From contig NZ_BJUK01000017.1 of the NCBI RefSeq assembly GCF_007989625.1, positions 1-64,000 of the forward strand: a stretch of 64,000 nucleotides of DNA. Direction: 5' to 3'. Within the stretch, counting starts at the first letter, position 1. The number at the start of each line of letters is the position of its first letter. A program made the position numbers and the translations under genes. Shown piece by piece: positions 1-10,137 of the stretch. This stretch comes from Bisbaumannia pacifica (GTDB taxonomy: Bacteria > Pseudomonadota > Gammaproteobacteria > Pseudomonadales > Halomonadaceae). The notes below the pieces were generated by a model. The model searched no databases and was not told where the DNA came from. It saw nothing but the letters and a program-made list of their open reading frames with translations.

Positions 1-106
1 AGGGCTAAATAACTCTCGACCGAGATTGGCGTCATTTGGTGGCGTCCTTATATCGGCCAGTCGTCCACGTTGGCCCGATCCTATGTCGACACGTTTTATC
101 GAAAGC

Positions 107-136
107 AACCCAGCTCTAACGAGGCTGGGTTTTTTT
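107..136 (+). terminator. Intrinsic terminator of the gene left of the window
   Basis: AACCCAGC (107-114) pairs with GCTGGGTT (124-131) around a 9-nt loop, followed by an unbroken T run to 136. It lies just before the BCCT gene, so it probably ends transcription entering from the left. Nothing recognisable is coded in bases 1-106. Confidence 0.8.
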
Positions 137-170
137 ATGGCTTCCCAACCTGATGGAGAAAACCGACGGC

Positions 171-1742
171 ATGTCCCGTTCACAAATCGAGACTTCCTCT
201 TCCGCGGAGACCGGCATACGCCCGTCCCTGGGAGACCCCCTGGTACTCGGCCTGAGCATTGGCTTTATCGTGCTCTTCGTCGGTGCTTCCCTCTACGATA
301 TCGAGGGTGTGGCCGGCGCTATCGCGACCGGTTTTGCCTGGACGGCGAAGGTGTTGGGCTCCTATTTCCAACTGCTACTGCTGGCGACCTTCTTCGTGGC
401 GATCGGGGTGGCTCTCTCGCCGGCGGCCCGCGCCCGGGTGGGAAATCTCGACACCCCGGAGCTGAGTACCTTCAAGTGGCTGTCGATCATCATGTGTACC
501 CTGCTGGCCGGGGGAGGGGTATTCTTCGCCGCCGGTGAGCCCATCTATCACTTGGTGGTCACGCCGCCGGCCTTCGAGACCGAGGCGGGCAGTGCCGAAG
601 CGGTAAGTGGTGCCCTGGCACAATCCTTTATGCACTGGGGCTTCCTGGCCTGGGCGGTGCTGGGATCCTTGACCGCCGTGGTGCTGGCTCATGCCCACTA
701 TGTTCGTGGGCTCCCGCTGCAACCGCGCACCCTGCTGGAGCCCATCCTCGGCGAGCGCCTGATGCGGGGTCCCTTGGGCGGGGTGGTGGATGCCTGCTGC
801 GTGATCGCCGTAGTGGCGGGGACCGTGGGACCGATCGGCTTCCTGGCAACGCAAGTCAGCTTCGGCTTGCATGAGCTGGTGGGGATCTCCCAAGGGTATG
901 GCACCCAGTTGATTATCCTCGCCGTGCTGGCCAGTATTTATGTGGCGTCGGCGATGAGCGGCATTCAGCGCGGGATTCAGCTATTGAGTCGCTTCAATGT
1001 CCTCTTGGCCCTGGCGATTGCCCTGGTGATCTTCCTGTTCGGGCCGACGCTGTTCCTGATCAATACCTATACCCAGAGCATGGGGACTTATGTCACCTCC
1101 TTCTTCACCATGGCCACCATGACCGCGGAGACGGCACCGGCCTGGTGGATGCAGTGGTGGACGGTGTTTTTCTTCGCCTGGTTCATCGGTTACGGGCCGC
1201 TGATGGCGATCTTCGTGGCGCGTATCTCCCGGGGGCGCACCATTCGCCAGATGATCCTAGCCGTGGCGGTGTTGGCCCCTATCGCCACCACCGTCTGGTT
1301 CACCTTGCTGGGGGGCTCGGGCATTCACTATCAGCTGAGTGGCGCCATCGATCTTACCGAGGCCTTGAATAACTTCCAGTTCGACGTGGCGACCCTGACC
1401 GTGGCCCAGGCCCTGCCCGGGGGGACCGGGATGGCCCTGGCGATCCTGCTGCTGACCTCCATTTTCGTGGCCACCACCGGCGATTCCATGAGCTACTCGA
1501 TCTCGGTCGTAGCCACCGGTCATGATGCACCGAGCCCGTTGGTGCGCGCCTTCTGGGGCATCGCCATGGCGCTGATGGCGGCGATCCTGCTCTACATGGG
1601 GGCCGGCCAGATCGGTGCCCTGCAGCAGTTTATCGTGATCACCGCCATCCCGGTCTCCCTGGTGCTACTGCCGTCACTCTGGACGGGGCCCCAGGCGGCC
1701 CTGGCCATGGCCCGCGAGCAGGGCATCCTGAGCGATCATTGA
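171..1742 (+). CDS. BCCT family (betaine/carnitine/choline) transporter
   Basis: A 523-residue integral membrane protein with about 12 hydrophobic helices, expected to import a quaternary amine or related osmolyte using an ion gradient. The family signature is visible in the eighth-helix region: paired tryptophans, then VARISRGRTIRQM, the conserved RISRGRTIR loop of BCCT carriers. The usual TrpTrp-x-x-TrpSerPro segment is altered (WTVFFFAWFIGYGP), so this is a divergent member and its substrate cannot be named. I chose ATG 171 because GGAG sits 12 nt upstream; ATG 153 in the same frame has no ribosome binding site. It is monocistronic between two hairpin terminators. BCCT carriers are typical of halophilic gammaproteobacteria. 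Confidence 0.85.
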   Translation: MSRSQIETSSSAETGIRPSLGDPLVLGLSIGFIVLFVGASLYDIEGVAGAIATGFAWTAKVLGSYFQLLLLATFFVAIGVALSPAARARVGNLDTPELSTFKWLSIIMCTLLAGGGVFFAAGEPIYHLVVTPPAFETEAGSAEAVSGALAQSFMHWGFLAWAVLGSLTAVVLAHAHYVRGLPLQPRTLLEPILGERLMRGPLGGVVDACCVIAVVAGTVGPIGFLATQVSFGLHELVGISQGYGTQLIILAVLASIYVASAMSGIQRGIQLLSRFNVLLALAIALVIFLFGPTLFLINTYTQSMGTYVTSFFTMATMTAETAPAWWMQWWTVFFFAWFIGYGPLMAIFVARISRGRTIRQMILAVAVLAPIATTVWFTLLGGSGIHYQLSGAIDLTEALNNFQFDVATLTVAQALPGGTGMALAILLLTSIFVATTGDSMSYSISVVATGHDAPSPLVRAFWGIAMALMAAILLYMGAGQIGALQQFIVITAIPVSLVLLPSLWTGPQAALAMAREQGILSDH

Positions 1743-1757
1743 CGTGAGCGAAGAGAT

Positions 1758-1796
1758 AACGCAAGACGCCCGGCCATTGGCCGGGCGTCTTGCGTT
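1758..1796. terminator. Bidirectional terminator between the BCCT gene and gdhA
   Basis: A perfect 18-bp stem (1758-1775 with 1779-1796) has a 3-nt ATT loop. The arm ends give T-rich tails on both strands (GTTT on plus), which suits two convergent genes whose stops lie 16-18 nt either side. Confidence 0.9.
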
Positions 1797-1813
1797 TGGG
1801 AGGGGCGTTTTGG

Positions 1814-3187
<1,374 letters not shown>

Positions 3188-3265
3188 CTAAAAATATGCG
3201 ACCGCATGGGGGCCGCTATCGTTATGAAAAATCCTTCCACGTCGCGCACCAATATAATGCAATGC

Positions 3266-3290
3266 ACCCTTATGCAGCAACTGCATGGGT
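3266..3290. promoter_or_regulatory. Operator-like palindrome between gdhA and the DUF2721 gene
   Basis: Inverted repeat ATGCAG-CAA-CTGCAT (3272-3286), extended outward by ACCC (3266-3269) and GGGT (3287-3290) with a 2-nt bulge on the left. It sits about 100 bp upstream of gdhA and 170 bp upstream of the opposite gene. The rest of the 3167-3459 interval is AT-rich and non-coding. I see a symmetrical site; the protein that would bind it is unknown. Confidence 0.4.
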
Positions 3291-3459
3291 TATACGGAAA
3301 AAGGTCGTGAATATGAGGCAAAATCACTTCAAATTGTCGAATTTATCTGCACTAATTCGGGGCATTAATGATAATTCATAGACGGTTATTTAACGAAGTG
3401 CCTCGAGTGAGCCGTCTCTGATAGACTACCGGCGTCACTCGTCGGCGTTGGAGACCCTC

Positions 3460-3870
3460 GTGACCCTGACTACCCCGGCCCTGCTGTTTCCGGCCATTTC
3501 GCTGCTGCTGCTCGCCTATACCAATCGTTTCCTGACCCTGGCGCAGTTGATCCGCAAGTTGGCCGACGAGGAGCGAGACCAGCACCATGAGGTGGCGGCA
3601 CGTCAGATCCTGATGCTGCGTCAGCGCATCAGCCTCACCAAGCGCATGCAACTGGCCGGGGTGCTGAGCTTCCTGCTCTGTACCCTGTCGATGTTCGCGC
3701 TCTTTCTCTCCCTGGAGATGCTCGGCATGGTGCTGTTCGGCATCAGCTTGCTGAGCCTCTCGGTCTCGCTGATCTACTCCCTGTGGGAGGTCACCATCTC
3801 GACCAATGCCCTGAACGTGCAGCTGCAGGACATCGAGGCGCTCAAGCAGTCCCGCGCCTCGCGGGAATGA
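3460..3870 (+). CDS. DUF2721 family small membrane protein
   Basis: A 136-residue protein with an N-terminal membrane helix, a charged middle (LIRKLADEERDQHHEVAARQ) and two closely spaced C-terminal helices. This is the layout of the uncharacterised DUF2721 family. GTG 3460 is the likely start because GGAG ends 6 nt upstream; the TTG at 3448 overlaps that site. No function is known for the family. It is followed 57 bp later by rlmM on the same strand. Confidence 0.75.
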   Translation: MTLTTPALLFPAISLLLLAYTNRFLTLAQLIRKLADEERDQHHEVAARQILMLRQRISLTKRMQLAGVLSFLLCTLSMFALFLSLEMLGMVLFGISLLSLSVSLIYSLWEVTISTNALNVQLQDIEALKQSRASRE

Positions 3871-3927
3871 CCTCGACGCGATGGCGATGGGCGCTTAGAC
3901 TTGGCGGCCCCACAACAGGAGATCAAC

Positions 3928-4995
3928 GTGATTCCCCAGCACCTGCTGCTCTTGTGTCGTCCCGGTTTCGAGCATGATCTGGCCGCCGAGGTCAGCGACA
4001 AGGCCGCCACCCTGGGGTGGGGCGGCGAGGCCGCCTTCGTTGCCAATGGTGGCGTGGTCGATTTTCGCGTCGCCGGCGAGGCGCCGGTCAATGGGTTGCA
4101 TCGTGACCTGCCCCTGGCCGGCCTGGTCTTCGCCCGCCAGTCCTTGGTGGCGTTGCCGCCTTTGGTGGGACTCTCGCGGGAGGATCGTCTATCGCCGATT
4201 CTCGAACAGGTCCAGGCCAGTGTCTGGAGCTTCGAGTCGATCTGGCATGAGACGCCGGACACCAACGACGGCAAGGCCTTGGTGGGGCTTAGCAAGGCGC
4301 TGGATCGTCCCCTGACGTCGCTGCTCAGAAAGCGCGGCGCCCTGCGGCGCAAGGCCGGCGGGCGGCGCCTGCACCTGTTATGGACGGCGGGGGATGCGGT
4401 GCAACTGGGGATCAGCTTTCCCGGCAACCGCAGCGAGCACCCTGGCGGTATCGTGCGGTTGCGTTTCCCCAAGGCGGCGCCGAGCCGCTCGACCCTCAAG
4501 CTGGAAGAGGCCTGGCACTGTTTCGTGCCCCGGGAAGAGTGGCCGGCGCGGCTCCATGAGGGCATGCAGGCGGCGGATCTCGGCGCCGCCCCCGGCGGCT
4601 GGACCTATCAGCTGGTGGCCCGCGGCATGCATGTCTATGCCATCGATAACGGCCCCATGGACAAGGCGTTGATGGCCAGCGGCCAGGTGGAGCACCTGCG
4701 TGAGGATGGCTTCGTCTGGGAGCCGCCGGGGCGGCTGGACTGGCTGGTCTGCGATATCGTCGACAAGCCGGCCCGCGTCATGGCGATGATCGAGCGCTGG
4801 CTGGTGCGGCGCTGGTGTCGCGAGGCGGTGTTCAATCTCAAGCTGCCGATGAAACGGCGCTGGCAGGAGGTGGCACGCTGCCTGGCGCATCTCGAGGCGA
4901 GCCTCGGCGAGGCCGGGGTAAGGGCCGAGCTGCGTTGCCGTCACCTCTACCATGACCGGGAAGAGGTGACGGTACATGTCCAGTTGCTGGACTGA
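3928..4995 (+). CDS. rlmM: 23S rRNA (cytidine-2498-2'-O)-methyltransferase RlmM
   Basis: Methylates the 2'-O of C2498 of 23S rRNA from S-adenosylmethionine. The 355-residue protein has an N-terminal THUMP-like half and a C-terminal Rossmann methyltransferase. The SAM-binding motif DLGAAPGGWTYQL lies near residue 217, CDIVDKP follows, and FNLKLPMKRR supplies the family's catalytic lysine. GTG 3928 is the start, with AGGAG 6 nt before it; a TTG 27 nt upstream lacks such a site. The length agrees with gammaproteobacterial RlmM (about 355-366). Confidence 0.93.
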   Translation: MIPQHLLLLCRPGFEHDLAAEVSDKAATLGWGGEAAFVANGGVVDFRVAGEAPVNGLHRDLPLAGLVFARQSLVALPPLVGLSREDRLSPILEQVQASVWSFESIWHETPDTNDGKALVGLSKALDRPLTSLLRKRGALRRKAGGRRLHLLWTAGDAVQLGISFPGNRSEHPGGIVRLRFPKAAPSRSTLKLEEAWHCFVPREEWPARLHEGMQAADLGAAPGGWTYQLVARGMHVYAIDNGPMDKALMASGQVEHLREDGFVWEPPGRLDWLVCDIVDKPARVMAMIERWLVRRWCREAVFNLKLPMKRRWQEVARCLAHLEASLGEAGVRAELRCRHLYHDREEVTVHVQLLD

Positions 4996-5019
4996 GTGCG
5001 TGGCCGCGGAGAGCCGCCC

Positions 5020-5304
5020 TCAGTAATGCTCGTAGATGCGAATATGCTCGTCTTCGGTGAGCAGCGGCAGGATATGCTGCATCACGCGCTCACGTTCGGT
5101 GCTGTTCTGCCAGTCGCGCCAGGCGCTCAGATCGCGCCACTGGGTGATCAGCAGGCGGTGCTCCGGGTGGCGGCGTTCGCGTAGGCTCTCACCGGCGATG
5201 AAGCCGCGGGCATTGATGACGGCGCGCATGGCTTCCCTGGCCGCGGCATCGTATTCTTCTTCGAGCCCCGGCATGATCCGGCGCTCGATGATGATCTTGA
5301 TCAT
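5020..5304 (-). CDS. Antibiotic biosynthesis monooxygenase (ABM) domain protein
   Basis: A 94-residue single ABM (dimeric ferredoxin-like) domain. The pattern is a first strand IKIIIERRI, a helix EEYDAAAREAM, ESLRERRHPEHRLLITQWRDLSAWRDW, and a terminal IRIYEHY. Members include heme-degrading, quinol-oxidising and unassigned small enzymes, and I cannot say which this is. It runs opposite to rlmM (convergent, 24 bp apart) and divergent from tusA (53 bp apart), so the two likely share a promoter region. Confidence 0.8.
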   Translation of the reverse strand: MIKIIIERRIMPGLEEEYDAAAREAMRAVINARGFIAGESLRERRHPEHRLLITQWRDLSAWRDWQNSTERERVMQHILPLLTEDEHIRIYEHY

Positions 5305-5357
5305 GTGACTGCTCCCTAGCCGGCTGGCCGAGCCGGCGACGACGTTCGAGGATACTC

Positions 5358-5609
5358 ATGGCCGATACTGCCAACGACCTGCCCAAGGCGGATGCGCATC
5401 TGGACACCAGCGGGCTCTACTGCCCCGAGCCGATCATGTTGATGCACAATCGGGTTCGCGACATGCAACCCGGGGAGGTACTGGCGGTGACCGCGACCGA
5501 TCCCGCCACCACTCGGGATATCCCCAAGTTTTGTAGCTTCCTGGGCCACGAGCTGATCCACCAGTCCGAGCAGGACGATACCTACACCTATCTTATCCGC
5601 CTGGGTTGA
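5358..5609 (+). CDS. tusA: Sulfurtransferase TusA
   Basis: A small cytosolic sulfur carrier that accepts persulfide sulfur from a cysteine desulfurase and passes it to the Tus relay for tRNA 2-thiouridine or to other acceptors. The 83 residues include LDTSGLYCPEPIM with the conserved Cys-Pro-x-Pro active site, and the C-terminal FCSFLGHELI region typical of TusA. The ATG follows GAGG by 7 nt. Size and motif fit orthologs (about 80 residues). Confidence 0.92.
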   Translation: MADTANDLPKADAHLDTSGLYCPEPIMLMHNRVRDMQPGEVLAVTATDPATTRDIPKFCSFLGHELIHQSEQDDTYTYLIRLG

Positions 5610-5622
5610 GGCTGCGCCATGG

Positions 5623-5640
5623 GGCGGCGTAAACGCCGCC
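5623..5640. terminator. Hairpin between tusA and the next convergent gene
   Basis: GGCGGCG and CGCCGCC pair around TAAA. There is no clear T tract on either strand, so this is a weak or factor-assisted terminator at best. It is placed exactly between two convergent stops. Confidence 0.4.
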
Positions 5641-5646
5641 TCACGG

Positions 5647-6336
5647 TTACTTGGCTACCATCAATGCCAGCGCCTCGAGGGTCGCCGGATCCTCCTCCTT
5701 GATGCGATTGGCGATCACCCGCTGGAAGAAATAGACCACCCGGTGACGGCTATGTCCCGGATAGAGACAGTCATCGCCCATCAGCACTGGGGTGGCGGTG
5801 ACGCGGTTCTCGTCCACCAGTAGGGCCTCCACCTCGCCGTTGCTGTAGAGCCGCCAGCCGAACACTTGCTTGAGCTGCCAGGGGTTGTCGTCGTCATCCA
5901 TGCACAGGGCGTGGGTGCCCTGGTTGTCGGGGAGCTGCTGGATCAGGGTGGTCTCGCCGGTTTCTTCATAGTCGAAATAGGCGGCGGCATGCTCGAGCTC
6001 GAAGACCTTGTGTTCCGGGGGACTGTGGAAGATCTCCTCGGTCTCCGGGTCGCGATAGCCGACGAAGTGGCCATGCTCGGGGTCGTCGAGGGCATGGCAG
6101 GGCGTCAGGGCCTCCATCCAGGGCACCAGGCCCACGATTTCGCCATCCTCGCGCAGGCCCCAGGCCAGCAAGGGCATGCCGTAGAGGGTGTCGGGGTCCG
6201 AGGCCAGGCGATAGAGCATCTCCAGGCCGTCGAGCTCGGGGCACAGGCGTAGCAATCGGCGCTTGGCCAGTTGCCGTTGTCGCATGGTCTCCAGGTCGAT
6301 GACCTGGGCGGAGCGGGGGGACAGTGGGATACCCAT
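5647..6336 (-). CDS. Conserved hypothetical protein (229 residues)
   Basis: I do not recognise a family. It is a soluble, acidic protein without signal peptide or membrane helix. The N-terminal helix is rich in Arg and Gln (LETMRQRQLAKRRLLRLCPE). The middle is rich in acidic and aromatic residues, including FVGYRDPETEEIFHSPPEH and ALCMDDDDNPWQLKQVF. The composition and codon use match neighbouring genes, so it is very probably real. It stands alone, convergent with tusA and about 100 bp downstream of the DUF3080 gene on the same strand. Confidence 0.7.
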   Translation of the reverse strand: MGIPLSPRSAQVIDLETMRQRQLAKRRLLRLCPELDGLEMLYRLASDPDTLYGMPLLAWGLREDGEIVGLVPWMEALTPCHALDDPEHGHFVGYRDPETEEIFHSPPEHKVFELEHAAAYFDYEETGETTLIQQLPDNQGTHALCMDDDDNPWQLKQVFGWRLYSNGEVEALLVDENRVTATPVLMGDDCLYPGHSRHRVVYFFQRVIANRIKEEDPATLEALALMVAK

Positions 6337-6435
6337 GATTACCCTCCTTGCACGGCGTGGTCACGGCATCGGGTCGACTAGCGGGTCGCCCGCGAAGCGC
6401 CTCGGTTCACTATTAGCACAGTCGCCAGTGGAAAG

Positions 6436-7479
6436 TTAAGCCCCTTGATCCAGTCCACAGGCCTCGCGGAGCCGTGCCCAGAGCGCCCGATGGTGGGCAA
6501 GGGCCGCCTGGAACTCGGCCCAGGGGGTGGCGGGCGCCTCCAGGGAGAACCAGCGTCGGTGATAGTCGCGGATCGGGGCGCGGGCCACCTCATGGGCGTC
6601 ATAGAGCCGTCCTAGGGCGCCGAACCAGGCCTCGGCCTGGGTCGCCAGGGTGGCGAGAAAGGGCCGAACGCGAGCGGTGAGCTGCTCCTCGTCGACCCGC
6701 CGCAGGGTTTCGCGACGCTCGCAGGCGGCGCCCTGGCGCAATCGGGTGGCGAGCAGGGCATTGGTTTCGGCCAGGCGTTGGTTAGCGAGCATCAGGGTGC
6801 GCAGCAGCCGCGCACTGAGCGGGCTCTCCTGCAGCGTCTGGAGATGGCCCTCCAGGATGGCGGTATCGAGCCGCCAATCGGGATTGAACTGGTTGCGGGT
6901 CGCGGTCTCTAGGTAGTCGAGGGCGGCCAGGTAAGGGGCCAGGTCATCGACGCCCCGCGGTGTCAGGGGGCGGCTGGCACGGGAGAAGTTGCCCACCCAT
7001 TCGCTGGAGCCGAGCAGGGCATTCCAGCTGACCCGGGCCAGTTGCTCGCCCTTGATGGCGGCGAGGCGTTCGAGGCGTGCCCGGTCGGGTTCGTCGAGGG
7101 CCTCGGCCACCTCGCTGTCCCGGCAGGCGGCCAGTCGGCGCCACAGTTCCAGTTCGTAATGCCAGCGCTGGCTGGGTGGGGCAACGCGGCCCAGGGCGCT
7201 ATTGCGCTGCGCCACCAGAGTGGTGATATGGCAGCGCCGTAGGGCATGCACGGCGAGGAGGCCCTCGCGTGTCTCGGGGATCTCGAAGAGACGCTCGTCC
7301 GGGGCGGGGAAGGCCGGAATATTGTCCGGAGAGGCCGGCGATGGGGGCGCCGTGGCCAGCGCCTCGGCCAGCCGGCGCTGGTAATCCACCAGTAGGGCGT
7401 CGCTGGCACCCTGACGGTCGCAGCCGGCCAACAGCAGGCCGGCCAGCAGGGTGACGAGTCTAGTCGCTTTGTGCCACAT
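6436..7479 (-). CDS. DUF3080 family lipoprotein
   Basis: A 347-residue predicted lipoprotein: MWHKATRLVTLLAGLLLAGC ends in a lipobox with Cys20. The helical body is rich in Arg and Leu and contains motifs of the uncharacterised gammaproteobacterial DUF3080 family (RCHITTLVAQRNSALGRVAPPSQRW, and NLLGSSEW-like WNALLGSSEWVGNF). ATG 7479 lies inside the end of the MATE gene (20-bp overlap), which suggests translational coupling. Function unknown; expected to be membrane-anchored. Confidence 0.8.
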   Translation of the reverse strand: MWHKATRLVTLLAGLLLAGCDRQGASDALLVDYQRRLAEALATAPPSPASPDNIPAFPAPDERLFEIPETREGLLAVHALRRCHITTLVAQRNSALGRVAPPSQRWHYELELWRRLAACRDSEVAEALDEPDRARLERLAAIKGEQLARVSWNALLGSSEWVGNFSRASRPLTPRGVDDLAPYLAALDYLETATRNQFNPDWRLDTAILEGHLQTLQESPLSARLLRTLMLANQRLAETNALLATRLRQGAACERRETLRRVDEEQLTARVRPFLATLATQAEAWFGALGRLYDAHEVARAPIRDYHRRWFSLEAPATPWAEFQAALAHHRALWARLREACGLDQGA

Positions 7480-8911
7480 GGCGTCGTCCCTCGCTGACGG
7501 CCCGGCTGATCGCCTGAAGACGCCAGCCCAGCAGCAGGGCCGCCACACTCAGGCCGGCCACCAGGCCGATCCAGTAGCCGTGCACCCCCAGAGGTGCGAC
7601 CCACTGGCCGAGGCCCCGGGTGCCCAGCCAGTGGCCGCCGGCTAGCCCCACCAGCCAATAGGAGATCAGGGTGATCACCATGATGATGCGGGTGTCCTTG
7701 TAGCCGCGCAGGGCGCCGGCCATGGTCACCTGCAGCGAGTCCGAAACCTGATAGAGCATGGCCAGTACCACCAGCGAGAGGGCCAGGCGCTGTACCTCGA
7801 CATTGTGAGTGTAAAGGGCGATCACCGGTTCCGCGCCGAACCAGATGATCAGGTTGTTGAACAGCGCGATCCCCAGGCACACGGCGATGCCGTTCCAGGC
7901 CACGAAGCGTGCCCCCCGCAGGTTGCCGGTCCCCAGGGTATTGCCGACCCGCACCGTCAGTGCCATGCCCAGCGACAGGGGCAGCATAAAGAGTATCGAG
8001 GTGAAGTTGAGGGCCACCTGGTGAGCCGCCACCGTGACCTCGCCGAAGCTGGCCACGAAGAGGGCGATCAGGGTAAAGAGGGTCACCTCGACGAAGATCG
8101 CCACGCCGATGGGCAGCCCCACCACCAGCAGCTGGCGGATCAGGTGCCAGCTCGGCGGGGTGGGGGTGCGCCAGAGCTCGATCGCGCCGAGGGTCTGGCT
8201 GCGCCGAGTGTAACGGCACATGGCTAGCCCCATGGTCCACATGGAGAGCGCCGTGGCGATGCCGCAGCCCCAGGCGCCGAGTGCCGGTAGTTGCTGGATC
8301 GGTGCCGGCAGCCAGTCGCCGAACAGCCCGGTGAGGCCGGCCCCGCCGTAGATCAGCACGAAATTGCTGGGGATATTGACCCCCAGGCCCACCAGGCTGA
8401 TGGTCAGGGAGGGGCGGGTATGGTTCATGCCGTCGGAGAAGGCGCGCAGGGCCTGGAAGAGCGCCACCCCGGGCATGCCGAAGGCCACCGCCGAGAGGTA
8501 GCTCGCCGAGAGTTCCGCTACCCCCTCGGGAACCCCCATCAGGCGGAAGATCGGCATCACCGTGAACCACAGCAGCAGCGCGGCGATCAGCCCCAGGGCG
8601 AGCGCCACCCACAGGGCCTGATGCACATTGGGACGAATGCGCGCCTGGCGCCCGCCCCCCAGCAACTGGGCGACGATGGGGGTGAGCCCCATCAGGGTGC
8701 CGGTCATGAACAGCATCAACGGCATCCACAGACTCGACCCCACCGACACCGCGGCCAGGTCGGTGGCGCTCTGGCGCCCGGTCATCATCACGTCGGTGAC
8801 CCCCATGCCGGCCTGGGCCAGCTGGGCGCCGCAGATCGGCAGGGCGAGACGCATCAATAGCGAAGTCTCCCGCCGGCTGGTGGCCAGCAGGGATGAGGCA
8901 TGAGGTGCCAA
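7460..8911 (-). CDS. MATE family multidrug efflux transporter (NorM-type)
   Basis: A 483-residue protein with 12 hydrophobic helices in two similar halves. It is expected to export cationic drugs or metabolites driven by sodium or protons. Family features include the first-helix LALPICGAQLAQAGMGVTDVMMTG and the LMGLTPIVAQLLGGGR loop. I chose TTG 8911 because a strong AAAGGAG lies 7 nt upstream on the minus strand; the frame stays open another 15 codons without a better site. First gene of a two-gene unit with the DUF3080 lipoprotein. Confidence 0.88.
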   Translation of the reverse strand: MAPHASSLLATSRRETSLLMRLALPICGAQLAQAGMGVTDVMMTGRQSATDLAAVSVGSSLWMPLMLFMTGTLMGLTPIVAQLLGGGRQARIRPNVHQALWVALALGLIAALLLWFTVMPIFRLMGVPEGVAELSASYLSAVAFGMPGVALFQALRAFSDGMNHTRPSLTISLVGLGVNIPSNFVLIYGGAGLTGLFGDWLPAPIQQLPALGAWGCGIATALSMWTMGLAMCRYTRRSQTLGAIELWRTPTPPSWHLIRQLLVVGLPIGVAIFVEVTLFTLIALFVASFGEVTVAAHQVALNFTSILFMLPLSLGMALTVRVGNTLGTGNLRGARFVAWNGIAVCLGIALFNNLIIWFGAEPVIALYTHNVEVQRLALSLVVLAMLYQVSDSLQVTMAGALRGYKDTRIIMVITLISYWLVGLAGGHWLGTRGLGQWVAPLGVHGYWIGLVAGLSVAALLLGWRLQAISRAVSEGRRHVAQSD

Positions 8912-9049
8912 GGGCGTACTCCTTTCAGCGAGGCGTCTGCTGGGACGCCTGTCCATTCGGGCAAGGCCCCTAGTCTAGCAATAGCCGAGGATATTCGTCG
9001 CCGCCTCCGATCCCTATAATGGGGCCCATTTGCCAGCCGAGGAGAGACC

Positions 9050-9610
9050 GTGGAGCACCGCCTCGACGACGTGATCGCCCTGTTCGATGGGCTCTTCGCC
9101 GACACCTATGCGACCCGCTTGGTGCGCGGCGGCGACGAGCCCCTCTATCGCCCCGCGGATGCGGACTGTCCGTACCACCGGGTGATCTTCGCCCGGGGCT
9201 TCTATGCCAGCGCCCTGCACGAGATCAGCCACTGGTGCATCGCCGGGGCCAGGCGGCGCCAGCAGGAGGACTACGGCTATTGGTACCTGCCCGATGGCCG
9301 CGATGCCGAGCAGCAGCGCGCCTTCGAGGCGGTGGAGGTGGCGCCCCAGGCGCTGGAGTCGCTGTTCGCCGCGGCGGCCGGCCGCGACTTCCATGTCAGC
9401 GTCGACAACCTGGGGGAGGTGGCGGTGGATCGCGAGGCCTTTCAGGCGCGGGTGGCGGCGCGGGCCGCACGCTATCTCGAGGAGGGGCTGCCGCGTCGCG
9501 CCGCGGCCTTCCGGGAGGCCCTGACGGCCTATTATCGCCAGGGCCAGTCACTCGGGGCGGCGATCGCCCGTGGGCGAGCGATGCTGGCTCCCGCGGCGCT
9601 ACCCGCCTAG
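9050..9610 (+). CDS. epmC: Elongation factor P hydroxylase EpmC
   Basis: Hydroxylates the beta-lysylated lysine of elongation factor P, the last step of that modification. The 186 residues carry the family hallmark ALHEISHWCIAG with His57, Glu58 and His61, placed as in YfcM/EpmC proteins, and the GYWYLPDGR segment. The GTG start follows GAGGAGAG. It is divergent from the MATE gene and convergent with the exonuclease-fold gene. The partners epmA, epmB and efp are not in this window. Confidence 0.88.
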   Translation: MEHRLDDVIALFDGLFADTYATRLVRGGDEPLYRPADADCPYHRVIFARGFYASALHEISHWCIAGARRRQQEDYGYWYLPDGRDAEQQRAFEAVEVAPQALESLFAAAAGRDFHVSVDNLGEVAVDREAFQARVAARAARYLEEGLPRRAAAFREALTAYYRQGQSLGAAIARGRAMLAPAALPA

Positions 9611-9655
9611 CGGCGGGGTGCCGCGGTTTTGCAGCGCCACCGCCTTGTCGGTCCC

Positions 9656-10135
9656 TCAGTCCTCCTCACACAGGCGCTGATGCAGGGCCAGCATCACCTG
9701 CACCTCCTGGTCGGCGCGCAGTGGCTCCAGGCCCAGCTCGCCGAACAGCTCATTGCGCAGGCGAAACCACTCGCCGCTGGGCAGGTCGGGGTAGAGCGAC
9801 TCCGCCGGGGCCAGCTCCACGAAGGGGTCGAGGCCGAAGGCATCGAAGAGCCGGGCCAGGGCCGATTCGTCGTCGCTGACCCCGGCGGTCAGCAGGGTCT
9901 CGCTGAAGTGGTCATTCTCCAGCTCGCGGATCACGTCGAGGGGGCTGACGCCGAGTCCCTCCAGCTCCTCCAGGCTGTAATCTCCCAGGGCGACGAGTTC
10001 GTCATGCAGCCAGCTGTCGTCGGGCTGGATCAGGGTGTGCTTGACCTGCCCATCGGGCAGGCTCCAGGCGATGGCCAGGGGCAGGCCGCCTTCCTCTCCG
10101 GTCTCGACGGCGATAAAGCCAGGAAAATCGGCCAT
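9656..10135 (-). CDS. Small RNase H-fold (DEDD exonuclease-like) protein, probably degenerate
   Basis: A 159-residue protein starting MADFPGFIAVETGEEGG, 2 nt after the tatD stop and so in its operon. The N-terminal layout (hydrophobic strand, V-E-T-G, then LPLAIAWSLPDG and a T-L-I-Q-P-D-DSW strand) resembles the first strands of DEDD 3'-5' exonucleases. The first catalytic Asp position reads Val (AVET instead of D-x-E-T), so activity is doubtful. An acidic region near residues 70-120 follows. The fold assignment is inference from pattern; the gene itself is well supported by frame, composition and spacing. Confidence 0.6.
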   Translation of the reverse strand: MADFPGFIAVETGEEGGLPLAIAWSLPDGQVKHTLIQPDDSWLHDELVALGDYSLEELEGLGVSPLDVIRELENDHFSETLLTAGVSDDESALARLFDAFGLDPFVELAPAESLYPDLPSGEWFRLRNELFGELGLEPLRADQEVQVMLALHQRLCEED

Positions 10136-10137
10136 CT

